Below are positions 24,844-33,431 of a stretch of DNA of 64,000 nucleotides, piece by piece (position 1 is the stretch's first letter; every line of letters begins with the position of its first letter). The position numbers were made by a program, and so were the translations under genes. Below the pieces are notes generated by a model. The model saw only the letters and a program-made list of their open reading frames with translations, ran no database searches and was not told the origin of the DNA. Origin of the DNA: Autumnicola patrickiae. Its GTDB lineage: Bacteria; Bacteroidota; Bacteroidia; Flavobacteriales; Flavobacteriaceae. The stretch covers positions 124,001 through 188,000 of the forward strand of contig NZ_JAVRHM010000004.1 of the NCBI RefSeq assembly GCF_031846525.1. The letters run 5' to 3'.

Positions 24844-26877
24844 ATGACTACAAATAATCCATTGCTTAAAGAATTTACTTACGCACCTTTTTCTGAAATT
24901 AAGAATGAGCATTTTAAGCCTGCTATACTGGCTGCAATAGATGCAGCCCGTTCAGAGATTGATGCAATTGCAAATTCTAAAGAAGAACCAAATTTTGAAA
25001 ATACTATAGCTGCCCTGGAATTTTCAGGTAAACAACTGGATCGGGTAACCAGTATTTTCTTCAATTTAAATTCTGCAGAAACCAATAAGGAAATTCAGAC
25101 AATCGCACAGGAAGTTTCTCCGCTGTTGACCGAATTCAAAAATGACACCATTCTAAATAAAGCTCTTTTTGAAAAAGTAAAAGAGGTTTATGAGATTCAG
25201 GATCAACTGGAACTTAGCATAGAACAAAAAACGCTACTGGATAAAAAGTACAAAGCCTTTTCCAGAAATGGCGCTAACCTTTCTGAAGAGAAGCAAAAAG
25301 AACTTAGGGAAATTGATAAGCAGCTTTCTTCGCTGAGCCTTAATTTTGGAGAAAATGTGCTCGAGGAAACCAATAAATTCGAACTTCATCTTACCAACGA
25401 AGAAGATTTAAAAGGACTCCCGGACAGTTTTAAAGAAGAAGCAAAATCTGTAGCCGAATCCAAAGATAAAGAAGGCTGGATCTTTACCCTGCAGTATCCC
25501 AGTTATATTCCGTTTATGAAATATGCTGAAAACAGGGAACAGCGGAAAAAAATGGCTTTGGCTTTTGGTTCAAAGGGTTTTCATAATGATGAACTGGACA
25601 ACCAGGAATATGTACTGAAAATTGCCAAATTAAGGCATCGGCGTGCAAACCTGCTGGGTTTTGAAACTCATGCCCATTTTGTCCTGGAACAACGCATGGC
25701 AGAAACTCCAGACAAGGTAAACAGCTTTTTAGAAGAGATTTTGGAAAAAGCCAAGCCTGCTGCCGAACGGGAATTTTCAGAACTTGAAAATTTCGCCAAA
25801 AAACTTGACGGAATTGATCAATTACAGAAATGGGATGCTGCTTTTTACGGAGAAAAGCTAAAACAGGAACTTTTTAATCTTAATGATGAAAAACTAAAGC
25901 CTTATTTTGAGCTTGAAAATGTTATAAAAGGTGTTTTTCTTGTTTCCAATAAACTTTACGGACTAAATTTTAAAGAAGTAGCTGATATTGACAAATATCA
26001 TCCCGATGTAAAGACATATCAGGTCACTGATGAGCAAAATAAAGACGTCGCTTTACTGTACGCAGATTTTCACCCCAGGGAAGGGAAACGCGGCGGTGCC
26101 TGGATGACCGGCTATAAGCCGCAATACATCAAAAATGGCAAAAATGAGCGTCCGCATATTTCTATTGTGTGCAACTTCACTAAACCTTCAAAAACGGAGC
26201 CATCTCTACTGACTTTTAACGAGGTCACTACGTTGTTCCACGAATTTGGGCATGCCCTACATGGGATGTTGGCCAACACCACTTACCCCAGCATTTCGGG
26301 AGCGAATGTCTATTGGGATTTTGTGGAATTACCGAGCCAGGTGCTTGAAAATTGGTGTTATGAAAAGGAAGCGCTTCAGCTTTTTGCAAAACACTATAAA
26401 ACTGGAGAGGCAATCCCAATGGAACTGGTTGAAAAGATAAAAGAATCGGCTAATTTTCACGAAGGCATGGCTACTGTAAGACAACTAAGCTTTGGGATGC
26501 TCGATCTTAGCTGGCACGGGATAGATCCAACAGATATTAGCGATGTAAAAGCACATGAAGATAAAGCTTTTGAGCCAACAAAATTATATCCCGATGTTGC
26601 CGAAAATTGTATGAGCACCTCATTTTCCCACATCTTCCAGGGCGGCTATTCTGCCGGATATTATTCCTATAAATGGGCAGAAGTGTTGGATGCGGACACA
26701 TTTGAATATTTCCAGGAGCAGGGAATCTTCAGCAGGGAAGTCGCCAATAAATTCAGGGAAAATATTTTATCCCAGGGTGGTACCGATCATCCAATGACGC
26801 TTTACAAAAGGTTCCGCGGAAAAGAACCTCAACCTGAAGCACTTTTAAAAAGAGCAGGATTACTTCCGAAGAAATAA
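24844..26877 (+). CDS. M3 family metallopeptidase (oligopeptidase / dipeptidyl carboxypeptidase type)
   Basis: A 677-residue zinc peptidase of family M3, expected to degrade short peptides in the cytoplasm, since no signal peptide is visible. The zinc motif is HEFGHALHGM (His466, Glu467, His470) and the third ligand glutamate sits about 28 residues further in the NVYWDFVELPSQVLENW segment. The long helical N-terminal part with LLKEFTYAPFSEIKNEHFKP and the tail GGTDHPMTLYKRFRGKEP are typical of Dcp/OpdA-like enzymes. The gene is monocistronic, with a hairpin after its stop. Specificity between Dcp and oligopeptidase A is not resolved. Confidence 0.93.
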   Translation: MTTNNPLLKEFTYAPFSEIKNEHFKPAILAAIDAARSEIDAIANSKEEPNFENTIAALEFSGKQLDRVTSIFFNLNSAETNKEIQTIAQEVSPLLTEFKNDTILNKALFEKVKEVYEIQDQLELSIEQKTLLDKKYKAFSRNGANLSEEKQKELREIDKQLSSLSLNFGENVLEETNKFELHLTNEEDLKGLPDSFKEEAKSVAESKDKEGWIFTLQYPSYIPFMKYAENREQRKKMALAFGSKGFHNDELDNQEYVLKIAKLRHRRANLLGFETHAHFVLEQRMAETPDKVNSFLEEILEKAKPAAEREFSELENFAKKLDGIDQLQKWDAAFYGEKLKQELFNLNDEKLKPYFELENVIKGVFLVSNKLYGLNFKEVADIDKYHPDVKTYQVTDEQNKDVALLYADFHPREGKRGGAWMTGYKPQYIKNGKNERPHISIVCNFTKPSKTEPSLLTFNEVTTLFHEFGHALHGMLANTTYPSISGANVYWDFVELPSQVLENWCYEKEALQLFAKHYKTGEAIPMELVEKIKESANFHEGMATVRQLSFGMLDLSWHGIDPTDISDVKAHEDKAFEPTKLYPDVAENCMSTSFSHIFQGGYSAGYYSYKWAEVLDADTFEYFQEQGIFSREVANKFRENILSQGGTDHPMTLYKRFRGKEPQPEALLKRAGLLPKK

Positions 26878-26887
26878 TTAGAATTAC

Positions 26888-26927
26888 GCAGCCAATTAAC
26901 AGTTAGTAAGTAAATTGGCTGCTCTTT
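26888..26927 (+). terminator. Hairpin terminator of the M3 peptidase gene
   Basis: GCAGCCAATT (26888-26897) pairs exactly with AATTGGCTGC (26913-26922), with a 15-base loop, followed by TCTTTCC. The stem is strong, the T-tract poor. Confidence 0.65.
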
Positions 26928-26976
26928 CCAGCTTAAATCTTATCGTTTTTATAACTAAATTGAGCTTTTGTTTTTA

Positions 26977-26984
26977 TATTTTTG
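26977..26984 (+). promoter_or_regulatory. -7 box of the ECF sigma gene
   Basis: TATTTTTG matches TAnnTTTG, 16 bp before the sigma-factor ATG. No convincing -33 box at the usual distance. Confidence 0.45.
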
Positions 26985-27000
26985 AGTAAGAAACTTTCTT

Positions 27001-27552
27001 ATGCCAGCTCACAGCCTCGACCCTAACAAGTGGGTGGATAAATATTCAGATTATCTATTTAATTATACAATCGTTCGGGTTAACGACCGGGAGCTAGCTA
27101 ATGATCTTATTTCCGAAACATTTTTGGCCGGATTAAAATCAATGAAAAATTTTAAAGGGGAAGCAAGTGAGCGTACCTGGCTGATTTCAATATTAAAACG
27201 AAAAATAATTGATCATTACCGAAAGATAAATTCGCGGAAAGGAAAAGCTGAAGTACACATTAATTATTCTGACGATTACAGCGATGGTGAATGGCTGGAA
27301 GAGCAGGTTGCAGACCACTCTGACCGTAATGCAGAAGATGAAATGGAAAATACCGAATTGGGAATGGCCATCCTGGACTGCCTGGATCAAATTAACGAAA
27401 AGCAGGCTGCCATTTTTAAAATGAAAACAATAGATGGAGCAGATACCGAAGTAATTTGTAATGAGTTTAATATCACCCCGTCTAACCTATGGGTAATTAT
27501 ACACAGGGCCAGGGTATCCCTTGCCGCATGTCTTGAAAAAAACTGGTTTTAG
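27001..27552 (+). CDS. ECF-type RNA polymerase sigma factor
   Basis: A 183-residue sigma70-family factor of the two-domain ECF type. Region 2 covers about residues 10-80, with DRELANDLISETFLAGLKSM and EASERTWLISILKRKIIDHY; region 4 covers about 120-175, with QAAIFKMKTIDGADTEVICN and the recognition helix ITPSNLWVIIHRARVSL. The linker is acidic. The next gene, three bases downstream, encodes a small zinc-ligand protein, the usual place for an anti-sigma factor. Target genes are not evident. Confidence 0.92.
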   Translation: MPAHSLDPNKWVDKYSDYLFNYTIVRVNDRELANDLISETFLAGLKSMKNFKGEASERTWLISILKRKIIDHYRKINSRKGKAEVHINYSDDYSDGEWLEEQVADHSDRNAEDEMENTELGMAILDCLDQINEKQAAIFKMKTIDGADTEVICNEFNITPSNLWVIIHRARVSLAACLEKNWF

Positions 27553-27555
27553 ATT

Positions 27556-27816
27556 ATGTTTAAAAAATTCTTCCTTATTAACTGCTCTAAAGCAGAAAAC
27601 TGCTGTGACAAAGCTCAATACAAGGAGCTTAGCAGATTTAACAAGTTAAAATTGCTAATGCACATTGCGATTTGCCCACGTTGTAAAGAATATACCCACC
27701 GCAATTCCCATCTCACAAAACTTATCAAAAAATCTGATATAAAAACCTGTAGCAAAGTAGATAAAAAGGTGTGGAAAGAAAGGATACGGGAAGAACTTTC
27801 TAAACAAAATTCCTGA
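27556..27816 (+). CDS. Small cysteine-rich protein, possible minimal zinc anti-sigma factor
   Basis: An 86-residue protein without membrane segment or signal peptide. It contains HIAICPRCKEYTHRN, an HxxxCxxC pattern like the zinc site of ZAS anti-sigma factors, and other cysteines (NCSKAENCCDKAQ). It is coupled to the ECF sigma gene (three-base gap). Most ZAS proteins carry a membrane helix and sensor domain; this one stops after the zinc-binding helix bundle, so it would be a cytoplasmic short form. The role is inferred from motif and position. Its last 17 bases overlap the convergent prenyltransferase-like gene. Confidence 0.7.
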   Translation: MFKKFFLINCSKAENCCDKAQYKELSRFNKLKLLMHIAICPRCKEYTHRNSHLTKLIKKSDIKTCSKVDKKVWKERIREELSKQNS

Positions 27817-28624
27817 GAAGCAGTAAAACTACCAACCAAATTACAGGAACACTCTCCACCCATAATGAGGCGAAATAAGGATGCTGGTCTATTTTCGATT
27901 TTAGCAGAAATCCTCCCAAAATAAATAAAGTAAGCCCCAGCGTCAGGAAATTAATCCACATAAAGTTTTCCTGAAAAAACTCCAGAACAAGAATGATCGA
28001 CAGGAGTGCATATCCCAAAATTTTTGTTCGTTTTACTCCTATTTGCTGCGGAAGTGTAGAAAGTGCCGCAAGATCGTATTTTAGATCCCTGATTTCGAAA
28101 GGCAACATCAAAACCACCACAAGCAGGAGACGCTGAAGAAATTCTACAACAACATCCCAGAGTAGAAAATCCATCGAAGTCATCGCTGGAAGTAAAACAG
28201 TCGCCCCCGCCCAGGAAAGTGCAATCACAAAAATCTTGATTCCGCTAAGGCTTCTCAAATTCCTTTTACGTCCAAGAAAAGGCACTGCATAAAAAAGCGT
28301 AAAAAGTCCCAGGACTATGGCCAAAACAATTACTTCAATACTCTGAATAAGAAAAAAATAAATTTCGGCTAAAAAGCAAAACAGTGAAAACACCTGGATA
28401 ATTCTGAGGTTCCTGGTTAGACTTAAATGCTTCAGTTTAGCAATCCCCGCGTACTTCACAAAATTGTAACCGGTAATCGTTCCGAAGAAAATAAAAAAGA
28501 GCAGGTCGTAATCTGGTGCCATCCCAAATTCCAAGAAAGTAATTACACTAAGCGAGACTACCGCCAAAGACACATGGATACTGCTGCTTATATATAAATC
28601 TATAGAATTCTTCAGGAAACTCAT
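27800..28624 (-). CDS. UbiA-like integral membrane protein
   Basis: A 274-residue protein with about eight membrane helices and the general plan of UbiA prenyltransferases. GTITGYNFVKYAGI corresponds to the first motif region (usually NxxxDxxxD), and FEIRDLKYDLAALSTLPQQI resembles the second aspartate-rich motif, DxxxD. The first motif lacks the usual aspartates (GYNFVKY), so prenyl-diphosphate binding may be altered. No quinone or haem genes are adjacent. Family-level identification is fair; enzymatic activity is uncertain. Confidence 0.7.
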   Translation of the reverse strand: MSFLKNSIDLYISSSIHVSLAVVSLSVITFLEFGMAPDYDLLFFIFFGTITGYNFVKYAGIAKLKHLSLTRNLRIIQVFSLFCFLAEIYFFLIQSIEVIVLAIVLGLFTLFYAVPFLGRKRNLRSLSGIKIFVIALSWAGATVLLPAMTSMDFLLWDVVVEFLQRLLLVVVLMLPFEIRDLKYDLAALSTLPQQIGVKRTKILGYALLSIILVLEFFQENFMWINFLTLGLTLFILGGFLLKSKIDQHPYFASLWVESVPVIWLVVLLLLRNFV

Positions 28625-28693
28625 TACTCAAAATTAAGCATAAAAAAAGCACCGTCAGCATAACCCAAATCTTAACATCTGTAAAAGGCCAAA

Positions 28694-28727
28694 TTGCAAA
28701 TTTTTAGATTTAAAATCCGTATTTTCG
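28694..28727 (+). promoter_or_regulatory. Promoter of gcvP
   Basis: TTG at 28694-28696 and TATTTTCG at 28720-28727 (one change from TAnnTTTG) are 23 bases apart, within the flavobacterial -33/-7 range. The box ends 23 bp before the ATG at 28751, so a TTG-initiated longer frame from 28694 is really promoter sequence. Confidence 0.5.
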
Positions 28728-28750
28728 CGGCTCAAAACCACGACGATTTT

Positions 28751-31594
28751 ATGAGAACAGATTCTTTTGCACTGCGCCACATTGGCCCCAGGGAAAGCGA
28801 ACTAAAAGAAATGTTGGACACTATTGGAGTTGATTCTCTGGAACAGTTAATTTATGAAACTATTCCAGACGATATCCGTTTGAAATCTCCATTAAATTTA
28901 CCGGCTGCGCTAAGTGAAAACCAATATGCCGAGCATATTGGAAAACTGGCTGCCAAGAATAAAATTTTTAAAACTTACATTGGTTTAGGGTACCACCAGT
29001 CGATTTTACCGGCTGTTATTCAGCGTAATGTTTTGGAAAATCCGGGCTGGTACACTGCTTACACCCCTTACCAGGCAGAAATTGCCCAGGGAAGGTTGGA
29101 AGCGCTGCTTAATTTCCAGACAATGGTAAGTGATCTAACCGGAATGGAGATTGCGAATGCCTCTCTTCTGGACGAATCTACCGCAGCGGCAGAAGCGATG
29201 GCTTTGTTGCATGCACTGCGTGACCGAAAGCAGAAAAAAGATGACGTAAATAAATTCTTCGTTTCTGAAGAAGCCTTACCTCAAACTATTTCTCTTTTAA
29301 GCACCAGGGCAGATTTTCTTGGTATTGATCTGGATATTGGAAACCACGAAGAATTTGAATTTTCTTCGGAATACTTTGGAGTGCTCCTTCAATATCCCGG
29401 GAAATATGGACAGGTTCATAATTATACAGAATTTGTTTCCCGTTGTAAAGAAGCCGAAATTAAAATCGCCGTGGCAGCAGATATTCTAAGCCTCGTAAAA
29501 TTACAGGCTCCTGGAGAACTGGGAGTAGATGTTGTGGTTGGAACTACTCAGCGTTTTGGGATTCCTCTTGGTTACGGCGGGCCACATGCCGCTTATTTTG
29601 CGACAAAAGAAGAATATAAAAGAAATTTACCGGGAAGGATTATTGGCGTGACCAAAGATTTAGATGGCAACCACGCTTTACGAATGGCGCTGCAAACCCG
29701 GGAACAACATATCAAAAGGGACAAAGCGACTTCTAATATTTGTACTGCACAGGTTTTACTTGCAGTAATGGCAGGAATGTATGCAGTTTATCATGGCCCT
29801 CAAGGTCTTAAGTACATTGCCGACACCGTACATTACTCTGCAACAAATCTTTCCGCTCAACTTGTAAAGCTAGGATTTGAGCAAATAAATACTTCATATT
29901 TCGATACGATAAGACTTAAAGCAGATGCTGCAGCGGTTAAAGCTGTAGCTGAAGAAAACGAAATCAATTTCTACTATCCAGATTCAGAAACTGTCTCTAT
30001 TTCTATAAATGAAACCACTACACTTGAAGATCTTAATGCAATAGTTGCTGTTTTTGCTGAAGTAGCCGACAAAGAATGTGATTCGCTGGTAGAAATTTTA
30101 GAAAATGAAGCTATTCCAAAAGAATTAAGCAGGAAAACCGAATTTTTAACGCATGAGGTTTTTAATTCTTATCGTTCTGAAACAGAATTGATGCGCTACA
30201 TCAAAAAGCTGGAGCGAAAGGATTTATCCCTTACCCATTCCATGATCTCCCTTGGATCGTGTACCATGAAACTTAATGCCGCTTCAGAAATGCTCCCGTT
30301 AAGTAATCCGCAATGGGGAAATATCCATCCATTTGCGCCCATAGAACAAGCAGAAGGTTACCAGATCGTGCTTAAGCGCCTGGAAGATCAATTAACCGAA
30401 ATCACAGGTTTTTCGGCTACCTCACTTCAGCCGAATTCCGGTGCGCAGGGAGAGTATGCCGGATTAATGGTGATAAGGGCATATCAGGAATCTATAGGGG
30501 AAGGACATCGTAATATTTGTCTGATCCCTTCATCTGCTCACGGCACAAATCCGGCTTCCGCAGTAATGGCCGGGATGAAAGTGGTCGTGACAAAAGCCGG
30601 TGAAAATGGAAATATTGATGTGGACGATCTTCGTGAAAAAGCGATAAAACACAAGGATAACCTGGCCGCATTAATGGTAACTTATCCTTCCACCCACGGC
30701 GTATTTGAGTCGGCTATTAAAGAAGTTACGCAGATTATTCACAACAACGGCGGACAGGTTTATATGGACGGCGCAAATATGAATGCCCAGGTTGGATTGA
30801 CAAATCCGGGTGCCATTGGCGCCGACGTTTGCCATCTTAACCTTCATAAAACTTTTGCTATTCCGCATGGCGGCGGTGGCCCGGGAGTAGGACCAATTTG
30901 TGTAGCAAAACAACTTGCTCCGTTTTTACCCGGGAACCCTGTGATTAAAACCGGTGGAGAAAATGCCATTGGTGCTATTTCTTCGGCTCCATGGGGATCT
31001 GCGCTTGTATGCCTTATTTCCTACGGATACATAAAAATGCTGGGCAGTAAAGGACTTCAGCAAGCTACAGAGCACGCTATTTTAAATGCCAATTATGTAA
31101 AAGAGCGTTTAAGCGAACATTATAAAACTTTATATTCCGGAGAAAGAGGACGCGCTGCCCATGAGATGATCGTAGATTGCCGACCTTTTAAAGCCAACGG
31201 AATAGAAGTAAGTGATATCGCCAAGCGTTTGATAGATTACGGCTTCCACGCTCCTACTGTATCATTTCCGGTAGCGGGAACTGTAATGATCGAGCCTACA
31301 GAAAGTGAAAGCAAAGCCGAACTTGACCGGTTTTGTGACGCTCTTATTTCCATAAGAAAAGAAATTAGCGAAACTTCAGCTGAAGAGGAGAATAACGTCG
31401 TAAAAAATGCACCACATACTTTGAAGATGTTAACCTCAGACGAGTGGAGTTTCCCTTACAGCAGAGAAAAAGCTGCATATCCGTTAGATTATATCGCTGA
31501 AAACAAATTCTGGCCAAGTGTTAGGCGCGTAGATGAAGCTTTTGGGGATCGTAACCTGATGTGCACCTGCCCTCCTACTGAAGATTATGCATAA
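28751..31594 (+). CDS. gcvP: Glycine dehydrogenase (decarboxylating), P protein
   Basis: PLP-dependent P protein of the glycine cleavage system, decarboxylating glycine and passing the aminomethyl group to lipoylated GcvH. A 947-residue single chain, so both halves (GcvPA and GcvPB types) are fused as usual in flavobacteria. It begins SFALRHIGPRESELKEML; the first half has LLDESTAAAEAMALLHALRD and GYGGPHAAYFAT, and the second half carries the glycine-rich HLNLHKTFAIPHGGGGPGVG with the PLP lysine at Lys700. I chose the ATG at 28751 because upstream codons coincide with promoter boxes. gcvT and gcvH are not in the window. Confidence 0.97.
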   Translation: MRTDSFALRHIGPRESELKEMLDTIGVDSLEQLIYETIPDDIRLKSPLNLPAALSENQYAEHIGKLAAKNKIFKTYIGLGYHQSILPAVIQRNVLENPGWYTAYTPYQAEIAQGRLEALLNFQTMVSDLTGMEIANASLLDESTAAAEAMALLHALRDRKQKKDDVNKFFVSEEALPQTISLLSTRADFLGIDLDIGNHEEFEFSSEYFGVLLQYPGKYGQVHNYTEFVSRCKEAEIKIAVAADILSLVKLQAPGELGVDVVVGTTQRFGIPLGYGGPHAAYFATKEEYKRNLPGRIIGVTKDLDGNHALRMALQTREQHIKRDKATSNICTAQVLLAVMAGMYAVYHGPQGLKYIADTVHYSATNLSAQLVKLGFEQINTSYFDTIRLKADAAAVKAVAEENEINFYYPDSETVSISINETTTLEDLNAIVAVFAEVADKECDSLVEILENEAIPKELSRKTEFLTHEVFNSYRSETELMRYIKKLERKDLSLTHSMISLGSCTMKLNAASEMLPLSNPQWGNIHPFAPIEQAEGYQIVLKRLEDQLTEITGFSATSLQPNSGAQGEYAGLMVIRAYQESIGEGHRNICLIPSSAHGTNPASAVMAGMKVVVTKAGENGNIDVDDLREKAIKHKDNLAALMVTYPSTHGVFESAIKEVTQIIHNNGGQVYMDGANMNAQVGLTNPGAIGADVCHLNLHKTFAIPHGGGGPGVGPICVAKQLAPFLPGNPVIKTGGENAIGAISSAPWGSALVCLISYGYIKMLGSKGLQQATEHAILNANYVKERLSEHYKTLYSGERGRAAHEMIVDCRPFKANGIEVSDIAKRLIDYGFHAPTVSFPVAGTVMIEPTESESKAELDRFCDALISIRKEISETSAEEENNVVKNAPHTLKMLTSDEWSFPYSREKAAYPLDYIAENKFWPSVRRVDEAFGDRNLMCTCPPTEDYA

Positions 31595-31683
31595 ACATTA
31601 AAAGCAGAGGAATTTCTGAGAAGAAGATTTCCGGCGGGGAATAAATTTCAGAGTTTCAAACGTTTAAATCTTAGCATAGAAAA

Positions 31684-31737
31684 GGCTGCTTCAAAAACAG
31701 TTTGTCGAAAACTGCTATTTTGAAGCAGCCTCTTTAT
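31684..31737 (+). terminator. gcvP terminator carrying a copy of the dispersed repeat
   Basis: GGCTGCTTCAAAA (31684-31696) pairs with TTTTGAAGCAGCC (31718-31730), followed by a T-rich tail. The loop and 3' arm read GTCGAAAACTGCTATTTTGA, a variant of the dispersed repeat, so here the repeat is built into a working-looking terminator. Confidence 0.8.
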
Positions 31738-31841
31738 TTTTTAATAAAGAAATCTTTTTCAGACATCGGAATTAAACATAGCTTAAACAGGGACAATTCC
31801 TAATATTTCGTTAAATTAGAGGCCAATAATCAGAATATTGC

Positions 31842-32903
31842 ATGATGAATATTAAAATTACCGGTACGGGAAGTTATATCCCAAATGTGATCACGAAGAA
31901 TGCAGACTTTCATCAACATGAGTTCTATAATACAGACGGCTCCACCTTTCCGCATGATAATGAAACGACAATAAAGAAATTTAAAGCTATTACAGGAATT
32001 AAAGAAAGGCGATATCTTGATGAAGACCTTACTACCTCCCAAATGGCAATTATCGCCGCACAAAAAGCCATTAAAGCTTCCAGAACAGACCCTGAAACCT
32101 TAGATTATATTATAGTAGCTCATAATTACGGCGACGTAAAACACCAGAGCCTGCAAAGCGATACGGTGCCGAGTATGGCCACCCGTGTGAAGTATGAATT
32201 GCAAATAAAGAACCCTTCCTGCGTAGGTTATGATGTCCTTTTTGGATGTCCCGGCTGGATTGAGGGAATGATCCAGGCACAGGCTTTTATTCGCTGCGGA
32301 ATGGCAAAAAAATGCCTTGTTATTGGCGCCGAAGCTCTATCACGTGTAGTCGATAAACACGACCGGGATGCAATGATTTTTTCTGATGGTGCCGGAGCAG
32401 TTGTTGTGGAAGCTACAGAAGAAGCGGGAGGGATCCTTTGCCACAGCAGCGCGACACATTCTTATGAAGAAGCGAATTATATCTACTTTGGCAAATCAAA
32501 TAAAGCAGAATCTCCGGAAGATGTGCGATATATCAAAATGAACGGACGTAAAATCTACGAATTTGCTTTAAAACACGTCCCACAGGCGATGAAATCCTGC
32601 CTGGACAACAGCGGGAAATCCATAGATGAACTTAAAAAGATTTTTATTCATCAGGCAAACGAGAAAATGGATGATGCCATTATAGAACGTTTTTACAAGT
32701 TATACAGGAAAAAAGCCCCTGTAAACGTTACGCCCATGACAATTCATGAGCTCGGAAACAGTAGCGTAGCGACTGTTCCGACCCTTCTGGACCTGGTAAT
32801 AAATGGAAAAATGGAAGGTCAAAAACTGGAAAAAGGAGATGTGGTTATTTTTGCAAGTGTTGGTGCGGGAATGAACATTAACGCTATTGTTTACGAATAT
32901 TAA
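31842..32903 (+). CDS. 3-oxoacyl-ACP synthase III (KAS III/FabH-like) family protein
   Basis: A 353-residue thiolase-fold condensing enzyme. The catalytic triad appears as Cys in DVLFGCPGWIEGM, His in KKIFIHQANEKMDD and Asn in IHELGNSSVATVPTLLDL, so it should be active. Long N-terminal insertions (NTDGSTFPHDNETTIKKFKA) differ from the housekeeping FabH, suggesting a specialised or secondary acyl-condensing role. A small methyltransferase gene follows five bases downstream, probably cotranscribed. Substrate unknown. Confidence 0.9.
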   Translation: MMNIKITGTGSYIPNVITKNADFHQHEFYNTDGSTFPHDNETTIKKFKAITGIKERRYLDEDLTTSQMAIIAAQKAIKASRTDPETLDYIIVAHNYGDVKHQSLQSDTVPSMATRVKYELQIKNPSCVGYDVLFGCPGWIEGMIQAQAFIRCGMAKKCLVIGAEALSRVVDKHDRDAMIFSDGAGAVVVEATEEAGGILCHSSATHSYEEANYIYFGKSNKAESPEDVRYIKMNGRKIYEFALKHVPQAMKSCLDNSGKSIDELKKIFIHQANEKMDDAIIERFYKLYRKKAPVNVTPMTIHELGNSSVATVPTLLDLVINGKMEGQKLEKGDVVIFASVGAGMNINAIVYEY

Positions 32904-32908
32904 ATAAG

Positions 32909-33430
32909 ATGTACGAGAACAATTTTCCGCATAAGAGGTACCAAAAAACGATAGATTTCCTGCAGGAAAACGTTCCGGCCCCGGCTAAAATTTTGGATTT
33001 GGGCGTAGAAAATCCATTTGTAAAAATAATGCGGGAGCATAATTATTCTGTGGAGAATACTACGGGTGAAGATCTTGATACAGATACGTCTGCAGTCAAA
33101 AATGGCAATTTTGATGTGGTGACAGCTTTTGAAATTTTTGAGCACCTTGTCGCTCCATATAATGTACTAAAAGACATACAGGCAGAGAAGCTTGTAGCTA
33201 CTATTCCGTTGAAATTGTGGTTTTCCAGCGCCTACAGGAGCAAAACCGACAAATGGGACCGTCATTATCATGAATTTGAGGACTGGCAGTTCGATTGGTT
33301 ACTGGAAAAAGCCGGCTGGGAGATAAAGAACACTACGAAATGGACGAATCCCGTCAAAAAGATCGGAATACGACCTCTATTGCGGAAATTCACTCCGCGT
33401 TATTACGCAGTTTATGCTGAACGGAGATAA
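32909..33430 (+). CDS. Class I SAM-dependent methyltransferase-like protein
   Basis: A 173-residue protein with a Rossmann-like methyltransferase core: APAKILDLGVENPFVKIM is the SAM motif I (with GVENP rather than the canonical GxGxG), GNFDVVTAFEIFEHLVAPYN is motif II, and the end reads RKFTPRYYAVYAERR. The degraded glycine loop could mean weak SAM binding. It is cotranscribed with the KAS III-like gene, so both may work on one lipid or secondary metabolite; this is inference from position. Confidence 0.8.
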   Translation: MYENNFPHKRYQKTIDFLQENVPAPAKILDLGVENPFVKIMREHNYSVENTTGEDLDTDTSAVKNGNFDVVTAFEIFEHLVAPYNVLKDIQAEKLVATIPLKLWFSSAYRSKTDKWDRHYHEFEDWQFDWLLEKAGWEIKNTTKWTNPVKKIGIRPLLRKFTPRYYAVYAERR

Positions 33431-33431
33431 A

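Noticed and set aside
28687..28709. A weak repeat-like sequence before gcvP (GGCCAAATTGCAAATTTTTAG)
   Set aside because: The core differs at too many positions, and the sequence is better explained as part of the gcvP promoter.
33094..33117. Further match to the dispersed repeat (AAAATGGCAATTTTGATG)
   Set aside because: It lies in the methyltransferase gene and encodes the normal motif II (NGNFDVV); the match is explained by the protein.
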